64,000 nucleotides of DNA from DATFVJ01 sp963820395 (GCA_963820395.1 CAWGAE010000016.1:1-64000), one strand, 5' to 3'. Shown: positions 42,846 through 52,322, counted from the first letter of the stretch. Numbers and translations are program-made. The notes: generated by a model from the letters alone, not told the origin.

Positions 42846-43790
42846 CTAGCCCTGACCGCTGGCGGTCCCGTCCGAGATGGCCTGCTCGTAAAGCCGCTGA
42901 ATTTCACTATTCAGGTAGGCGCTGTAGGAGATGGACGGGGTATCGCCGCCCTGCTGGTAGCCGCCAATCACGCCCACGATCGTGCCGGTCCGCGACCGTG
43001 TGTCGAAGTGGGTCACCCACGGGCTGCCGCTGGTGCCGCCGGTGTACCCGCCGCACTCGAACCGCAGCTGGGTGGCGCTCTGCCGCGAAGCCCAGTTGAT
43101 GCAGGTGATGGGGGCGTTGGCGCTGTCCGGGTACCCGGTGACCCGCACCAGGTTATGGTATCCGGAGTCGATGCCGAGTCGGCTGGCGCCCAGCACCTGC
43201 TGGACGTTCTCGCCGTCGTGAGGCTGGAGTACGACGAAGCCGACATCGAAGTTGGGATCCGACGAGCTCGCCCACTGCGGGGCGACCACCAGGCGCTGGG
43301 GCGTCCAGACACCGAACGGCGCGGCGCCATCCCGGTAGCCGGGGATGAACACGATGTCATTGTGGTAGCCGCTGCCCTTGCCGCCGTTGATGCAGTGCGC
43401 GGCGGTGATCAGCAGGTCCTTGCCAGGGCTTGCCACCACGCTTGCCGTGCAGAAATGGTCACCGCTGGCGTCACGCTCGAAGAGCGCCCCGACGCGCAGC
43501 GCGACCACCGCCGTATGCGAGTTCGCGGATTGTCGCGGCAGCGGGACGAGCCGCTGCCCGCCCCGCAATGGCCGGGCGCCGAGGAGCCGAGAACGGGTCC
43601 AGAAGCCAACCGGGCCGCTGGCGCCGAGGTGCCGGTGGCCAGCGACCGGCGCCGCAGAACAGCCGCTAACCAAGATCACCGCGAAGGCGGCAGCCAGGGC
43701 ACCGTGCCTCATCCCCCCGTGCCTCATCCCGCCGTGCCTCATCCCGCCGTGCCTCATCCCGCCGTGCCTCATCCGCCGTGCCTCATCCAT
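42846..43790 (-). CDS. Secreted trypsin-like serine protease (lipoprotein) with repeated start region
   Basis: Up to 314 residues. After five M-R-H-G-[GA] units the chain enters a signal peptide A-L-A-A-A-F-A-V-I-L-V-S-G-C with a lipobox Cys, so the mature enzyme is probably membrane-anchored. The chymotrypsin fold has His in I-T-A-A-H-C-I-N, Asp in N-F-D-V-G-F-V-V-L and Ser in G-T-S-G-S-P-W, a complete triad, as in V8/glutamyl-endopeptidase-like proteins. The last repeat Met (43712) is the most natural start for a lipoprotein signal; each earlier Met is in frame too. Confidence 0.88.
   Translation of the reverse strand: MDEARRMRHGGMRHGGMRHGGMRHGGMRHGALAAAFAVILVSGCSAAPVAGHRHLGASGPVGFWTRSRLLGARPLRGGQRLVPLPRQSANSHTAVVALRVGALFERDASGDHFCTASVVASPGKDLLITAAHCINGGKGSGYHNDIVFIPGYRDGAAPFGVWTPQRLVVAPQWASSSDPNFDVGFVVLQPHDGENVQQVLGASRLGIDSGYHNLVRVTGYPDSANAPITCINWASRQSATQLRFECGGYTGGTSGSPWVTHFDTRSRTGTIVGVIGGYQQGGDTPSISYSAYLNSEIQRLYEQAISDGTASGQG
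43701..43772. repeat. 15-bp tandem repeat containing in-frame ATG codons
   Basis: On the minus strand, units of ATGAGGCACGGCGGG start at 43772, 43757, 43742 and 43727 (the last with one G-for-C change), and a fifth partial unit starts at 43712. Each encodes M-R-H-G-G at the N-terminus of the protease precursor. Four complete and one partial copies. Confidence 0.93.
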
Positions 43791-43939
43791 CCCTACCGCG
43801 CTTCGTCTCCGCCGTCCGCCTCTCGGCCTACTGAATCATCTCTTAGCCGGCCGACGGGAATGGCGTACTTCCCGGGTGCCTCTTACATTTCCCGCATGGG
43901 CGCGGCCGCCGCAGCCGCCCGAGGCCGCCTGAGCCGCTG

Positions 43940-44160
43940 GGTCAGTCGGTGCCGTAGACGATGACGCCGCGGACGTTCTTGCCGTCGCGCAGGTCCTCGT
44001 AGCCCTCGTTGCCCTCTTCAAGGGTGCATCGCCTGGTGATGAGCTCGTCCAGCTTGAGCTACCCCGCCTCATAGAGCCACAGCACAGCTTGACGATGTCC
44101 TACTGCGGGTTCGCGGAGCCGAACAGGGTGCCCTTGATGGTTTTCTCGAACGGGGTGAGC
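43940..44160 (-). pseudogene. Zinc-type alcohol dehydrogenase, C-terminal tail
   Basis: Minus-strand pieces read F-E-K-T-I-K-G-T-L-F-G-S-A-N-P-Q, then D-I-V-K-L, and after a shift L-K-L-D-E-L-I-T-R-R-C-T-L-E-E-G-N-E-G-Y and D-L-R-D-G-K-N-V-R-G-V-I-V-Y-G. These are the last about 70 residues of an NDMA/NAD-dependent class III-like alcohol dehydrogenase. The catalytic and Rossmann domains are missing, and an in-frame TAG near 44097 breaks the rest. Confidence 0.75.
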
Positions 44161-44184
44161 ACGCCGCATGAGACGTGCACCGTG

Positions 44185-44312
44185 AGCGGCAGCGAGTACA
44201 CTGCGGGCCTGTTCCGGGCGGCGTGTGAGCGGCTGGGTATCCGCCAGTCGATGGGGCCCCCCGGCTCAGCGCTGGATGACGCCGTGATCGAGTCCTGGCA
44301 CTCCGGTCGCGG
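44185..44312 (+). pseudogene. IS3-family transposase fragment
   Basis: The plus-strand reading S-E-Y-T-A-G-L-F-R-A-A-C-E-R-L-G-I-R-Q-S-M-G, then A-L-D-D-A-V-I-E-S-W-H-S, is the section of the IS3 OrfB core between the second Asp and the catalytic Glu. It inserts directly into the alcohol dehydrogenase remnant on the opposite strand. Confidence 0.8.
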
Positions 44313-44707
44313 GAGAAGTTCGCCACGAAGGCGACGGCCCAGGTCCCGCCCAGGCGCGGGCACAAGGAAGCGAGCACCCCATCCAACCAAGATCACCACA
44401 ACCGAAGTCTCCACGGTTTGAGGGAATCCTGCAACCGCACGTCAGAATCAACGCCAAGCAAGGCCCGTCATTGACGCACGCCCGGCCTATGTGATCTCCA
44501 GCCACCGCGCGCGCGTACCGACGCTCACGTGCTCGATCACGACATACCCGAGCTTGTCCAGGCTGACCCTCAGCATCCGCTGCCTGACCCACCCGGACGG
44601 CATGGCTAAGCGACGCGTGCTCAGGGGCCTGCACCGACGACAAAGGTAGCTGTCTTGCACATACGGGAGCTAAAGAACGGGGCGCCGTTGATTTGTAGGG
44701 TGCGGAC

Positions 44708-45166
44708 ATGGCTTCATCGCTGCGGCTGAAGAAGGTCACGCCCAAGAACATCGATGCTGCGTGCGGCTTGACGGTGCGCCCCAAGCAGAAGCGCTTCGTG
44801 GCCCCGGTCGTCCGATCCCTAGCGGACGCCTACGTGCACGGGGAAACCGCCTGGCCTCGGCTGATCTACAACGGTGATCGCCTCGTGGGGTTTGTCATGG
44901 CCAACTTCGATCCGCACAATCCGGTTGACGCCTTCCGGTGCGTCATCTGGCGGCTGACCATCGCGGCGACTCGGCAGGGGCGGGGTTACGGGCGGTTCGC
45001 GGTGGAGGCGGTGTGCGCGGAGGCCCGCCGCCGAGGGCAGCGGCGGGTGACGGTGACGTGGGTGCCCGGTAAGCACGGCCCTGAGGGCTTCTACCTGCGG
45101 CTCGGATTTCGGCCAACCGGGCAGCGGCTACACGGAGAGGTCGTCGGTGAGTTGCCGCTGGCGTAG
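44708..45166 (+). CDS. GNAT-family N-acetyltransferase
   Basis: A 152-residue single GNAT domain. Strand A opens with L-R-L-K-K-V-T-P-K-N, the acetyl-CoA motif is W-R-L-T-I-A-A-T-R-Q-G-R-G-Y-G-R-F-A-V-E (Q-x-x-G-x-G/A), and the C-terminal part has G-P-E-G-F-Y-L-R-L-G-F-R-P-T-G. The combination with a F-D-P-H-N-P strand resembles diamine/spermine N-acetyltransferases, but the substrate is not certain. Start at ATG 44708; no partner gene. Confidence 0.9.
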   Translation: MASSLRLKKVTPKNIDAACGLTVRPKQKRFVAPVVRSLADAYVHGETAWPRLIYNGDRLVGFVMANFDPHNPVDAFRCVIWRLTIAATRQGRGYGRFAVEAVCAEARRRGQRRVTVTWVPGKHGPEGFYLRLGFRPTGQRLHGEVVGELPLA

Positions 45167-45289
45167 GGCCGGTGACGACGTACACGGCTGAGGGCTCAAA
45201 CAGAAAGCGCCCGAACCTGCCCGCTGGGGATTGTCCCGCCGTGAGGCGATCAATCGCCGGGACCGGGAACCGGGCGATTTCCCGCTTAT

Positions 45290-47581
45290 CTACCGCCACC
45301 AGGGCCTGTTGTGCAAGGCGCTCACTTCGCCGGCTGGTGACACCAGGCTCACCCGCAATTGCGCAGCGTCGTCCATGTAACCGCTCGACCACAGTAGCAG
45401 CCGCAGCTCGGACAGCTGAGCCCCATCAGCAGCTGGCGCGGCTTCGCCCGCCAACAGGCTGGTAACACGATCGGTGCTCAACGCAGGCGTTGAGTCCATG
45501 GCAGGGACGGGCGATGCGGCACTTAGCGAAGCCGCGAGCTGGGTGTACCACGAGCGCAGTTCACGGGCCTCATCCTGCACGGCCCGGGCCAGCGGGGGCC
45601 ACTGCGCCGCTGGCGGGCCATCGCTTCCTCGCCCGTCGCTCAGGGCCGTGATGGCATCAGCGGTAAGGCGCAGCCGGGTGGCGCCGTTCACCAGCAGGGT
45701 GACGCCACTCAACGGCACGTGCTTTGCTCCCCGCTCGGCGATGTACTGGCGGAACGCGTCGTCTATTCGCAGGTCCGCGGCTGTGGCCCTGGCGGCGTCG
45801 GCAACCGGGGCCGGCCTGTCGCACGACAGATAGTCGATTGAGTCAGCCAGATAATCCGCCCCGGACCGAAAGCCGTCAGCGAGCGCCACATGCAGGTCGG
45901 CGCTCGCCCCTCTGGGCCAGAAGAGGAGGCCCACGGCGAGGCTGGCCGCGCATCCCAGCGCGACGTCCGTGACGCGCAAGAGGCCGACCGTCCAGCCGGT
46001 CGGATGGATGATGTTGAACAGGATGATGATCACGACGGTGAACGCCGCCTGACCGGCGGCGAACGACACCGCGTCCGGGGCGAAGCCCGCGATGAAGACC
46101 GCGACCGGCAGCAGCGGCCACAGCACGTCCGGATTGGTGCCAAGCACGATGAGCAACGCTGCGCCGATCGCGAATCCGATCACGGTCCCGGCCAGCGCGC
46201 GCAGCACGGTCGAGCCGGTCGACAGCGCGTTGGACCGGAGCACCGACATCGCGCCAAGCACTGCCCAGAATCCGTATTGCAGGCCGGTCGCCTCAGCCAC
46301 GCCGACCGCGAGGGCCAGGCCCGCAGCCCCGCGCACGCTGTTCTGCAACCACACCGAGTGCCGGTGCAGATGGCCCGCGGCGATTGTCCCGGCCGCGGAC
46401 AGCTCGCCCGCGCTGCCGTCAGGAGGGCGGCCGGTCAGCCTCGCGAGCAGTGATCGCGCATCAGCATCCGCCATCGCCTTTACTGTCCGGCCGACCAGCG
46501 CCGTGGCATGGCTCAGCCGATACCACCCCTGCAGCCGCGAGACCTCAGCCGCACCGTGGTCACGGCCGTCACCGGCCGACCGGCCCGGCTGGGTCGCGGA
46601 GGGCACAAACGCCGCCATGGCCTGCGCGGCGAACGACTTCCTGCCCGCCGCAAGCCGGCCCATGGCCCTGGCCAGCTGCTGCCGGCGCTCCTCAGCGGGC
46701 ACGCTGCTACCCGGTTCGAGGACTGACGCACTGGCCATCAGCACGTCGACCGCCGCCACGCCGAGTTGCCCGGTTGGAGGCCGCAAGCCAGCGGCGACGT
46801 CTAGCGGTGCAGATGCGGTGATCGAAACCAGCCACTCCAGCTCATCTACCAGCCGCACGAGCATCCGCGTACCCATCGTCAGGCCGACCGGCCGGTAGGT
46901 GGTGGCCCGAAAGCTCTGCCGCAGCGCGGCGAGGGACGAGCGCATGGCCGTGCGCGGGTTCGTTGCCGGATCGGTTGGCCCACCGAGGCCAGCCGCACAG
47001 TGACGGGCCCGGTCGGTCATCACGCCGGCCAGGGTGGCGCAGGTACGGGAGGCGCGGTCGCGCAACTCGTCGTGCTGGCGTGGTGGCCACATGAACAGAG
47101 CGGCCGGCACCGCCGCGGCAACCGCCAGCCCCCATCCGGCAAGCCGTGACGGGATATCCGCAGGGCCTGCGGCCAATGTCACCGGCAAGATGAACGTGAG
47201 CAGCGCTGCCCGCCCAGCCGCCGCCATCGCGGCGCTGAGCACACCAGCGAACAGGACGACAAAGCCGACAACCGCCATGCCCAGCACGGCCACCCACCCG
47301 GGGCGGGACAGCAGGGTGCCAACGGTGATCAGCAGTGCACCGGTTAGCGCAAGCATCGCATAGCCACCAAGGCGCGCGCTGCGGCTGCCAGGGAAGTCTA
47401 CGAACAGTAGCTGGGCGAAACTGCCGAACGCCGCGAACGTGGCTACCCTCGGGTTACCGAGCACGAACAAGGCGAACGCCAGCAACGCGGGCATCACCAC
47501 AGCAACGCGAAGACCGCGGTGCAGCGCGTATCCGCCCGGGTCGCGGACGCGCAGAGCCGCAGCGACGCTGGCGCGGGTCAT
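45290..47581 (-). CDS. FUSC-family (aromatic acid/fusaric acid exporter-like) membrane protein
   Basis: From ATG 47581 a 763-residue membrane protein; the open frame extends upstream to 47842 only because it runs through an unrelated ATPase fragment. Two blocks of about six helices are visible (A-L-L-A-F-A-L-F-V-L-G-N-P-R-V-A-T-F onwards, and G-L-A-L-A-V-G-V-A-E-A-T-G-L-Q-Y-G-F-W-A onwards), each followed by a long soluble segment, the FUSC layout. The motif G-F-W-A-V-L-G-A-M-S-V-L-R-S-N-A is characteristic. Related proteins export aromatic carboxylic acids or act in stress tolerance. ATG 47647 is an alternative start. No periplasmic adaptor gene is nearby, as usual for this group in actinomycetes. 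Confidence 0.88.
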   Translation of the reverse strand: MTRASVAAALRVRDPGGYALHRGLRVAVVMPALLAFALFVLGNPRVATFAAFGSFAQLLFVDFPGSRSARLGGYAMLALTGALLITVGTLLSRPGWVAVLGMAVVGFVVLFAGVLSAAMAAAGRAALLTFILPVTLAAGPADIPSRLAGWGLAVAAAVPAALFMWPPRQHDELRDRASRTCATLAGVMTDRARHCAAGLGGPTDPATNPRTAMRSSLAALRQSFRATTYRPVGLTMGTRMLVRLVDELEWLVSITASAPLDVAAGLRPPTGQLGVAAVDVLMASASVLEPGSSVPAEERRQQLARAMGRLAAGRKSFAAQAMAAFVPSATQPGRSAGDGRDHGAAEVSRLQGWYRLSHATALVGRTVKAMADADARSLLARLTGRPPDGSAGELSAAGTIAAGHLHRHSVWLQNSVRGAAGLALAVGVAEATGLQYGFWAVLGAMSVLRSNALSTGSTVLRALAGTVIGFAIGAALLIVLGTNPDVLWPLLPVAVFIAGFAPDAVSFAAGQAAFTVVIIILFNIIHPTGWTVGLLRVTDVALGCAASLAVGLLFWPRGASADLHVALADGFRSGADYLADSIDYLSCDRPAPVADAARATAADLRIDDAFRQYIAERGAKHVPLSGVTLLVNGATRLRLTADAITALSDGRGSDGPPAAQWPPLARAVQDEARELRSWYTQLAASLSAASPVPAMDSTPALSTDRVTSLLAGEAAPAADGAQLSELRLLLWSSGYMDDAAQLRVSLVSPAGEVSALHNRPWWR

Positions 47582-47699
47582 CCGTGAGCCGCGTGCGGGC
47601 CGTCGTAACGGCAGGACCGCCACCCTCGTTCCTGCTGCACGCCTCATAGTAGGCCGCTCTGCGACCCGATGCCCTGGGCGATCTTCGATGGCACCAGCC

Positions 47700-48015
47700 C
47701 GGATCCCGGACCGGCGCGAGCGGACGAAGTATGCCCCGTCGGGATAGTCCGCTGCCACCTCCGCGGCCAGCGCGATGCACAGCCGGGTCTTGCCGCTGCC
47801 GCCCGGCCCAGTCAGGGTGACCAGGTAGCTGCCCCGGAGCAACCGTTTGGCCTGCGCCAGCTCGCGTTCCCTGCCGATAAAGTCAGTCAGCGGCCTGCGT
47901 AGGCTGCCGCGGCTGGCATCGCGATCGACGGCGCGGCGGATCGCGGGACCACCGCACCGCTCGAGACGTCGGGCATCTACGCCCGCCTTTGCCAGCCGGG
48001 TAAACGCGACGGCGC
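47700..48015 (-). pseudogene. NB-ARC/AAA-type regulator ATPase fragment
   Basis: Minus-strand reading R-R-P-L-T-D-F-I-G-R-E-R-E-L-A-Q-A-K-R-L-L, then L-V-T-L-T-G-P-G-G-S-G-K-T-R-L-C-I-A-L-A with a perfect Walker A, and Y-P-D-G-A-Y-F-V. This is the start of the ATPase domain of SARP/LuxR-type regulators. Both the output domain and the rest of the ATPase are missing. It runs in frame into the FUSC gene. Confidence 0.75.
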
Positions 48016-48506
48016 TGTTGCGTTAATCGATCGCGTGATCATTCGGCAGGAAGAGTTCTCGTCTGCATACGCTCCGTGGCTGCCGGGCAGGTGTCCGCCG
48101 GGCGGACCGATGTCGCGCCCGCCGATCCTTTCGTGGTTATCGCGAACGGCCGCTCCCCGTTCCCGACCGCTGGGATTTCATCCGGCATCGGCTCGACTTC
48201 GCCGAAAAGCGATGTTGACGAAACCGCGCTCGAGTGGCCATTTGACTCCAAGACCCAGGCGGAACTGCCCTGCTTCGAGGGCTTCCCTCCTGGTCATAGG
48301 CTGTTGCGGAATGTGTTCATTGTTGCCTCCAGCGTCAGCTCCCGAGCAAGCGCCGGGCGTGTGGGTACCGAGAACGTCCTGGGCCGACCGGGCGATCATC
48401 TCCGCGCTGGCCCAACTGATGCTCCCCTCAGCACCACAGCCAGCTTCGCCTGATCGTCTCACCACGTACGCTGCTGCGCCGAAGTCCACGAGCGTGTTTT
48501 GGACCT
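48016..48506. other. 491-bp region without a recognised gene
   Basis: Between the ATPase fragment and the IS1182 element. A minus-strand frame (F-G-A-A-A-Y-V-V-R-R-S) is open across it but I recognise no domain. It is the left flank of the DNA into which the IS inserted. Confidence 0.35.
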
Positions 48507-48512
48507 GTTGTA

Positions 48513-50437
48513 GACCCTGCTGGTTAATTGTGTTTACGAGGCCAGGGCAAGTTCGAGGCGGGCGAGGTGGCTGGTGCGGGTCCGGTCCAGCGGGTGGCCG
48601 TTCCACCAGGCGTGTAACCGGATCAGGTTGAGCGCGACCGCGGCGTTGGTGTGTTCCAGGCGGGTCTTGGCCAGTCCGCGGTAGCGGGCGTGCCGCATGC
48701 CGGTGACGGCCACGCCTTGGCGGATGGTGCCTTCGACACCGGCGCGCAGCGCGTATCTGGCCTGGAAGTCCTTGGTGCCCTGGGTGGCTCGGGCGGCGAG
48801 CTGGGCTTGGTGGATTTCACGGGGATGGAGGGTGAGCTGGCGGCGCCCGGACGCCGAGGTGGTGCACTGGGCCCGGACCGGGCAGGGCCCGCAGGTGCCC
48901 TTCGCGAAAGTGATCACTATGGTGTCGGTGCCGCGCTGGGTGACGGGGTTCCAGGAGCTGCTGGCGTGACCTTGCGGGCAGGTGGCCTGCTGGGCATCGA
49001 AGTCGATGGCAAAAGCGGTGCGGTCGAACCCGGCACCTGCCCTGGCCTGCGGTGAGGTGTCGGCCAGCATCGGGGTGACCAGCGCGATACCGAATCCGGC
49101 CAGCGAGGACACCAGCAGCTCCGCCGAGGGGTAGCCCGAATCTACGTAATGCTCGGCCGGCCGCAGGTCCCGTCCGGCCAGGCGGGCATGGATCGGCGCG
49201 GTCATCTGGCTGACCGGGCACGGTCGCATCCGTGGTCTCCACGTTCACGATCAGATGAGGCGGCGGTGCGGCCTCACCGTCGTCGCCGTGACCTTCGCTG
49301 CCGGAGTCGCTGCTCGTAGCGGTGTCGTCGTCCCGGATGGCGCTGGTGTCGCAGGTCTCGGTGACGTGCACCTTGTAGCCGTTCCAGAAGGTGTCGCGCT
49401 TGACGCCCCACCGGGCATCGAGGTCATACGGGGAGGTGATGCGGGATCTGCCCGGCGGGAGACCTTCCACCTCCGCCTCCCGCCGTTTGATCACCTCCCG
49501 TCCCCGCTCGCCGGTGACGATGAGATAGTTCTGCACGAGCACGACCCGCAGTACCCCGGCCTGATGCAGCCGCGCCAGGAACGCCAGATCCGGGTCGCTG
49601 GCCGCGGCGGCGTACACCGCCTTCAGCAGCGTGTGGCCGTCGCGGCCGTACGCCAGCGCCAGCTCCTCCTTCTTGGTCGCGGAGGCGGGCATCCGCCAGG
49701 TGTCGACCCGCGCGGCGTACCGCTTGCCCCACGAATCGTCCAGATGACGCGCCAGCCAGTGCGGCGCGGCCACCGCCAGGGCCTCCAGACATGCCCGCAC
49801 CGACTCCCCGGCCAGCTCCAGCCGGTTCAGGTCCCGTACCGCGGCGATCACATGGGTGGAATCGGTGCGCATCTTCCCGCCGGCCGGCACCAGCCCGTCA
49901 GCGGCCAGCCGCTCGAGCAGCGTGTCCAGCACCACCTGATCCAGGCCGCCGCCGGCGACCCGGGCCCGGAACTCACTCAAGATCGAGTCGTCGAAGCCGG
50001 GATCGGGCAGGCCAAGGCCGAGCGCGTACTTCCAGTCGATCCGGGTGCGGACCGCCTCAGCGGCCTGCCGGTCGGTCAGATCCTCCGCCATCTGGAAGAT
50101 CGTCACCAGGGCCAGGCGGCTCGGCGGCCAGCCCGGCTTGCCGCGCACCCCGTAGGCGCCCGCGAACTGCTCATCGGCCAGCCACTCACCCAGCTGGTCA
50201 CGCACCATCACCGGCAGCGGGCGCTCCCGCTTGCCCCGGTACATCACCGCGACGGCCGCGACGATCTCCGGCGCGGGCTGCGGCCACGGCTGCGGCTGGA
50301 CAGACATCACAGGCTCCATCCTGCGGCCGAGACGAGGGGAAAGTCGACCGCAGCCCGATCATGCAGAACGCAAGATCCGAAACGGATGCGCCACGCCACG
50401 CGGGCCCAGATTTCCTACGGAATTAGCCAGCAGGGTC
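48513..50437 (-). mobile_element. IS1182-family insertion sequence with 6-bp target duplication
   Basis: 1925 bp long. Its ends match over 17 bp with one mismatch: GACCCTGCTGGTTAATT at 48513-48529 and, inverted, GACCCTGCTGGCTAATT at 50437-50421. GTTGTA is repeated exactly on both sides (48507-48512 and 50438-50443). It contains one transposase gene with a single frameshift. Confidence 0.92.
48534..50319 (-). pseudogene. IS1182-family transposase, one frameshift
   Basis: From 50319 the frame shows the DUF772-type N-terminal region (P-P-S-R-L-A-L-V-T-I-F-Q-M-A-E-D-L-T-D-R), F-D-D-S-I-L-S-E-F-R-A-R-V and K-M-R-T-D-S-T-H-V-I-A-A-V with the first catalytic Asp. An extra base near 49217 ends similarity at V-E-T-T-D-A-T-V-P. 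The next frame (open at 49229) continues Q-M-T-A-P-I-H-A-R-L, H-Y-V-D-S-G-Y-P-S with the second Asp, C-P-x8-C-type zinc ligands, and V-E-G-T-I-R-Q-G-V-A-V-T-G-M-R-H-A-R-Y with the Glu. About 590 residues when joined. Confidence 0.9.
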
Positions 50438-50443
50438 GTTGTA

Positions 50444-50727
50444 CCGTCCATTCGGCGGTGGGGTGGGCGGTGACGCCTTCCTGGTGGGCGGGACGAGCAC
50501 GGCGGTGCTTGGTGCGGCAGTCGGGGAAACAGATGCGGCCAGTCCCGGGCGACCTCGGCCAGGAACCCGGCCTCGCTGCGGCGGCCCAGCAGGTAGCGCA
50601 TCGCAATGGGAGCAGCTTGGCGTCGCTGCATGCCGGATCAGGCCCGAGCCGTGGGTGATCGCCTGGGCAGTGATCAGATCATCGATCAGCATGTAGACGT
50701 GGACGAACAGCTCCTCGGTTGGCAACA
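50444..50727 (-). pseudogene. Mosaic of two transposase fragments
   Basis: From ATG 50727 the text M-L-P-T-E-E-L-F-V-H-V-Y-M-L-I-D-D-L-I resembles the N-terminus of IS5/IS982-type transposases; a shift gives R-Y-L-L-G-R-R-S-E-A-G-F-L-A-E-V-A-R-D-W-P. Near 50500 it changes to E-G-V-T-A-H-P-T-A-E-W-T-V-Q, a snippet of an integrase-core (rve) protein, and this snippet is what the IS1182 element interrupts. Confidence 0.6.
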
Positions 50728-50847
50728 TGGAAATCGCCTCTGCGGCAGATAGACGGTCTTCGTCCACCGCTTGTATGCTGCAGCGACAACTTCTTGATCT
50801 ACGCGACACGCCGGGATCAACCCCATAACGCGTTTGAGAGGTTTCCA

Positions 50848-51675
50848 GTGAAGCAACGCCTCGTGTGGCCAGTCTTCGCCTTCCTTGGGCTCGCGGTGGT
50901 CGCCGCGTGCGGCAGCAGCGGGACGAGTGGACCCAGTCGTTCCACGGCGATGTCGTCGAGCGCCTCGGGTGGCACGTCCACACGGGTGACACTGCAACAT
51001 GAGCCGCGTGGTGAAGCCAAGCTCACGCTGGCCGGCAACAAGCTCACCGTCGCGATCACGCTTATTGGCCTGGCGCCGAACAGTACGCACCCCGCCCACA
51101 TCCACGGGATGGGGAACTGCTCGTCCAACTCTCCTGTGATCTACCCGCTCAAGAACGTCGTCGCCAACGCGGCCGGCACCGCGAGCGTGACCTCCACCAT
51201 TGACGGGGTCGCCTCGATACCGGCATCGGGGTGGTACATCAACGTCCACAACGGTCCAGCGCTGACTCCGCCCGACCAATTCTCCCCGATAGCGTGCGGC
51301 GAGGTTAAGGGCGGCTCGAAAGAAGTGACAGTGCCGCTGCAAAAGGGTTCCGGACCGTCGCAGGCCGCGTCCGGCACAGCGGCTTTGAGCCTCGCCAACG
51401 GTCAGCTCACCGTCAAGATCACCATGTCGGGTCTCACACCGAACAGCGCCCACGCAGCGCACATCCATGTGGGGTCGTGCACCAACCAGGGCGCTGTGGT
51501 GCATCCTCTGACGAATGTCACGGCTGACGGCAACGGGAACGCCATGTCGTCGACCACAGTCGCGGGGGTGACTTCCATACCTTCGGGTCAGTGGTACATC
51601 AACGTTCACGGCTCGACCAACTTGAACACCCAGACCGGATTCGATCCGATCGCCTGCGGCAATGTCACTCCCTGA
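50848..51675 (+). CDS. CHRD-domain lipoprotein
   Basis: A 275-residue exported protein. GTG 50848 begins a lipoprotein signal ending L-A-V-V-A-A-C at residue 21. Two related domains follow: the first with A-P-N-S-T-H-P-A-H-I-H-G-M-G-N-C and W-Y-I-N-V-H-N-G, the second with T-P-N-S-A-H-A-A-H-I-H-V-G-S-C and W-Y-I-N-V-H-G-S. The H-P-A-H-I-H-x-G-x-C and N-V-H patterns are those of the CHRD/SOD-like fold, with His residues clustered like metal ligands. The biochemical role is unknown. Confidence 0.85.
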   Translation: MKQRLVWPVFAFLGLAVVAACGSSGTSGPSRSTAMSSSASGGTSTRVTLQHEPRGEAKLTLAGNKLTVAITLIGLAPNSTHPAHIHGMGNCSSNSPVIYPLKNVVANAAGTASVTSTIDGVASIPASGWYINVHNGPALTPPDQFSPIACGEVKGGSKEVTVPLQKGSGPSQAASGTAALSLANGQLTVKITMSGLTPNSAHAAHIHVGSCTNQGAVVHPLTNVTADGNGNAMSSTTVAGVTSIPSGQWYINVHGSTNLNTQTGFDPIACGNVTP

Positions 51676-51710
51676 CCCGAAAAAAGGGACCTCAGCCGGG
51701 CGCGCGGCAG

Positions 51711-51743
51711 CGGACCCTGGCCATCGGGGCTGGTCAGGGTCCG
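51711..51743. terminator. Candidate terminator hairpin between convergent genes
   Basis: CGGACCCTG (51711-51719) pairs exactly with CAGGGTCCG (51735-51743) across a 15-base loop, 36 bp after the CHRD stop and before the convergent ParB-like gene. There is no U-tract, as often in high-GC actinomycetes. Confidence 0.5.
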
Positions 51744-51944
51744 TGAGCGCGGTATGGGTCAGGCGGCCTGGGTGTTTGCTGGCTCGCCGGGGTCAGAGTC
51801 AGCGCCGGGGAGGCGGCAGAGGATGACCTCAAAGCCGAGGGCGCCGAGCTTGCCGACGTGGTGGGCGATTATGCAAACCCGGCTGTGGATACCCGCCTGG
51901 CCGGGAGATAGATGGGTCAGGTCTCCTGGTGGCGAGGGCGTGGC

Positions 51945-52322
51945 TCAGATCAGCTTGCAGGGGATGTCGGCGTCTTCGTCTAAGTGGTAGGACGCGCAGA
52001 CGCGATGGTAGCCATCAGCGATGAGCAACTCGTCGGAGATACGCGCACCCGAATCGGTGTGCCCGCGAACCAACAGCACCGGCGACAACAGCTCGCCCCG
52101 TTTGACCTTGGCCAGATCCTTGGAGACGTGAGGATTGTCTTCCGGGAGGGGCGGTAACCGGGCCGCCCGCAAGATGTCTTTGGCCTTGCGGTGGGTAAGC
52201 GTTGCTGCCGTGAGCTTATTCACCAGCTGACCGGTTGAGGTTTCATCGACGATCAGGGTCAGGTAGTCGTGCGCGGCCGGGTAATCATGCTCGTCCGGCT
52301 CGTCCTTCCAATGCTCCTTCAC
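51945..52322 (-). CDS. ParB/Srx-like hypothetical protein
   Basis: A 125-residue protein starting M-K-E-H-W-K-D-E-P-D-E-H-D-Y-P-A-A. The second half has H-V-S-K-D-L-A-K-V-K-R-G-E-L-L-S-P-V-L-L-V (as two adjoining pieces) and I-A-D-G-Y-H-R-V-C-A-S-Y, the D-G-x-H-R pattern of ParB/sulfiredoxin-like domains. It belongs to a small conserved group of stand-alone actinobacterial proteins, as I recall it, with no proven function. ATG 52322 is the only plausible start. Confidence 0.75.
   Translation of the reverse strand: MKEHWKDEPDEHDYPAAHDYLTLIVDETSTGQLVNKLTAATLTHRKAKDILRAARLPPLPEDNPHVSKDLAKVKRGELLSPVLLVRGHTDSGARISDELLIADGYHRVCASYHLDEDADIPCKLI

Noticed and set aside
44490..44605. 38-codon minus-strand ORF beginning M-P-S-G-W-V-R-Q-R
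   Set aside because: Reasonable composition but no ribosome-binding site, family or conserved neighbour; too short to support.
45290..47842. Genuine ATPase-FUSC fusion protein
   Set aside because: The upstream 87 residues are a truncated regulator ATPase that loses similarity before the FUSC domain; fusion is probably accidental.
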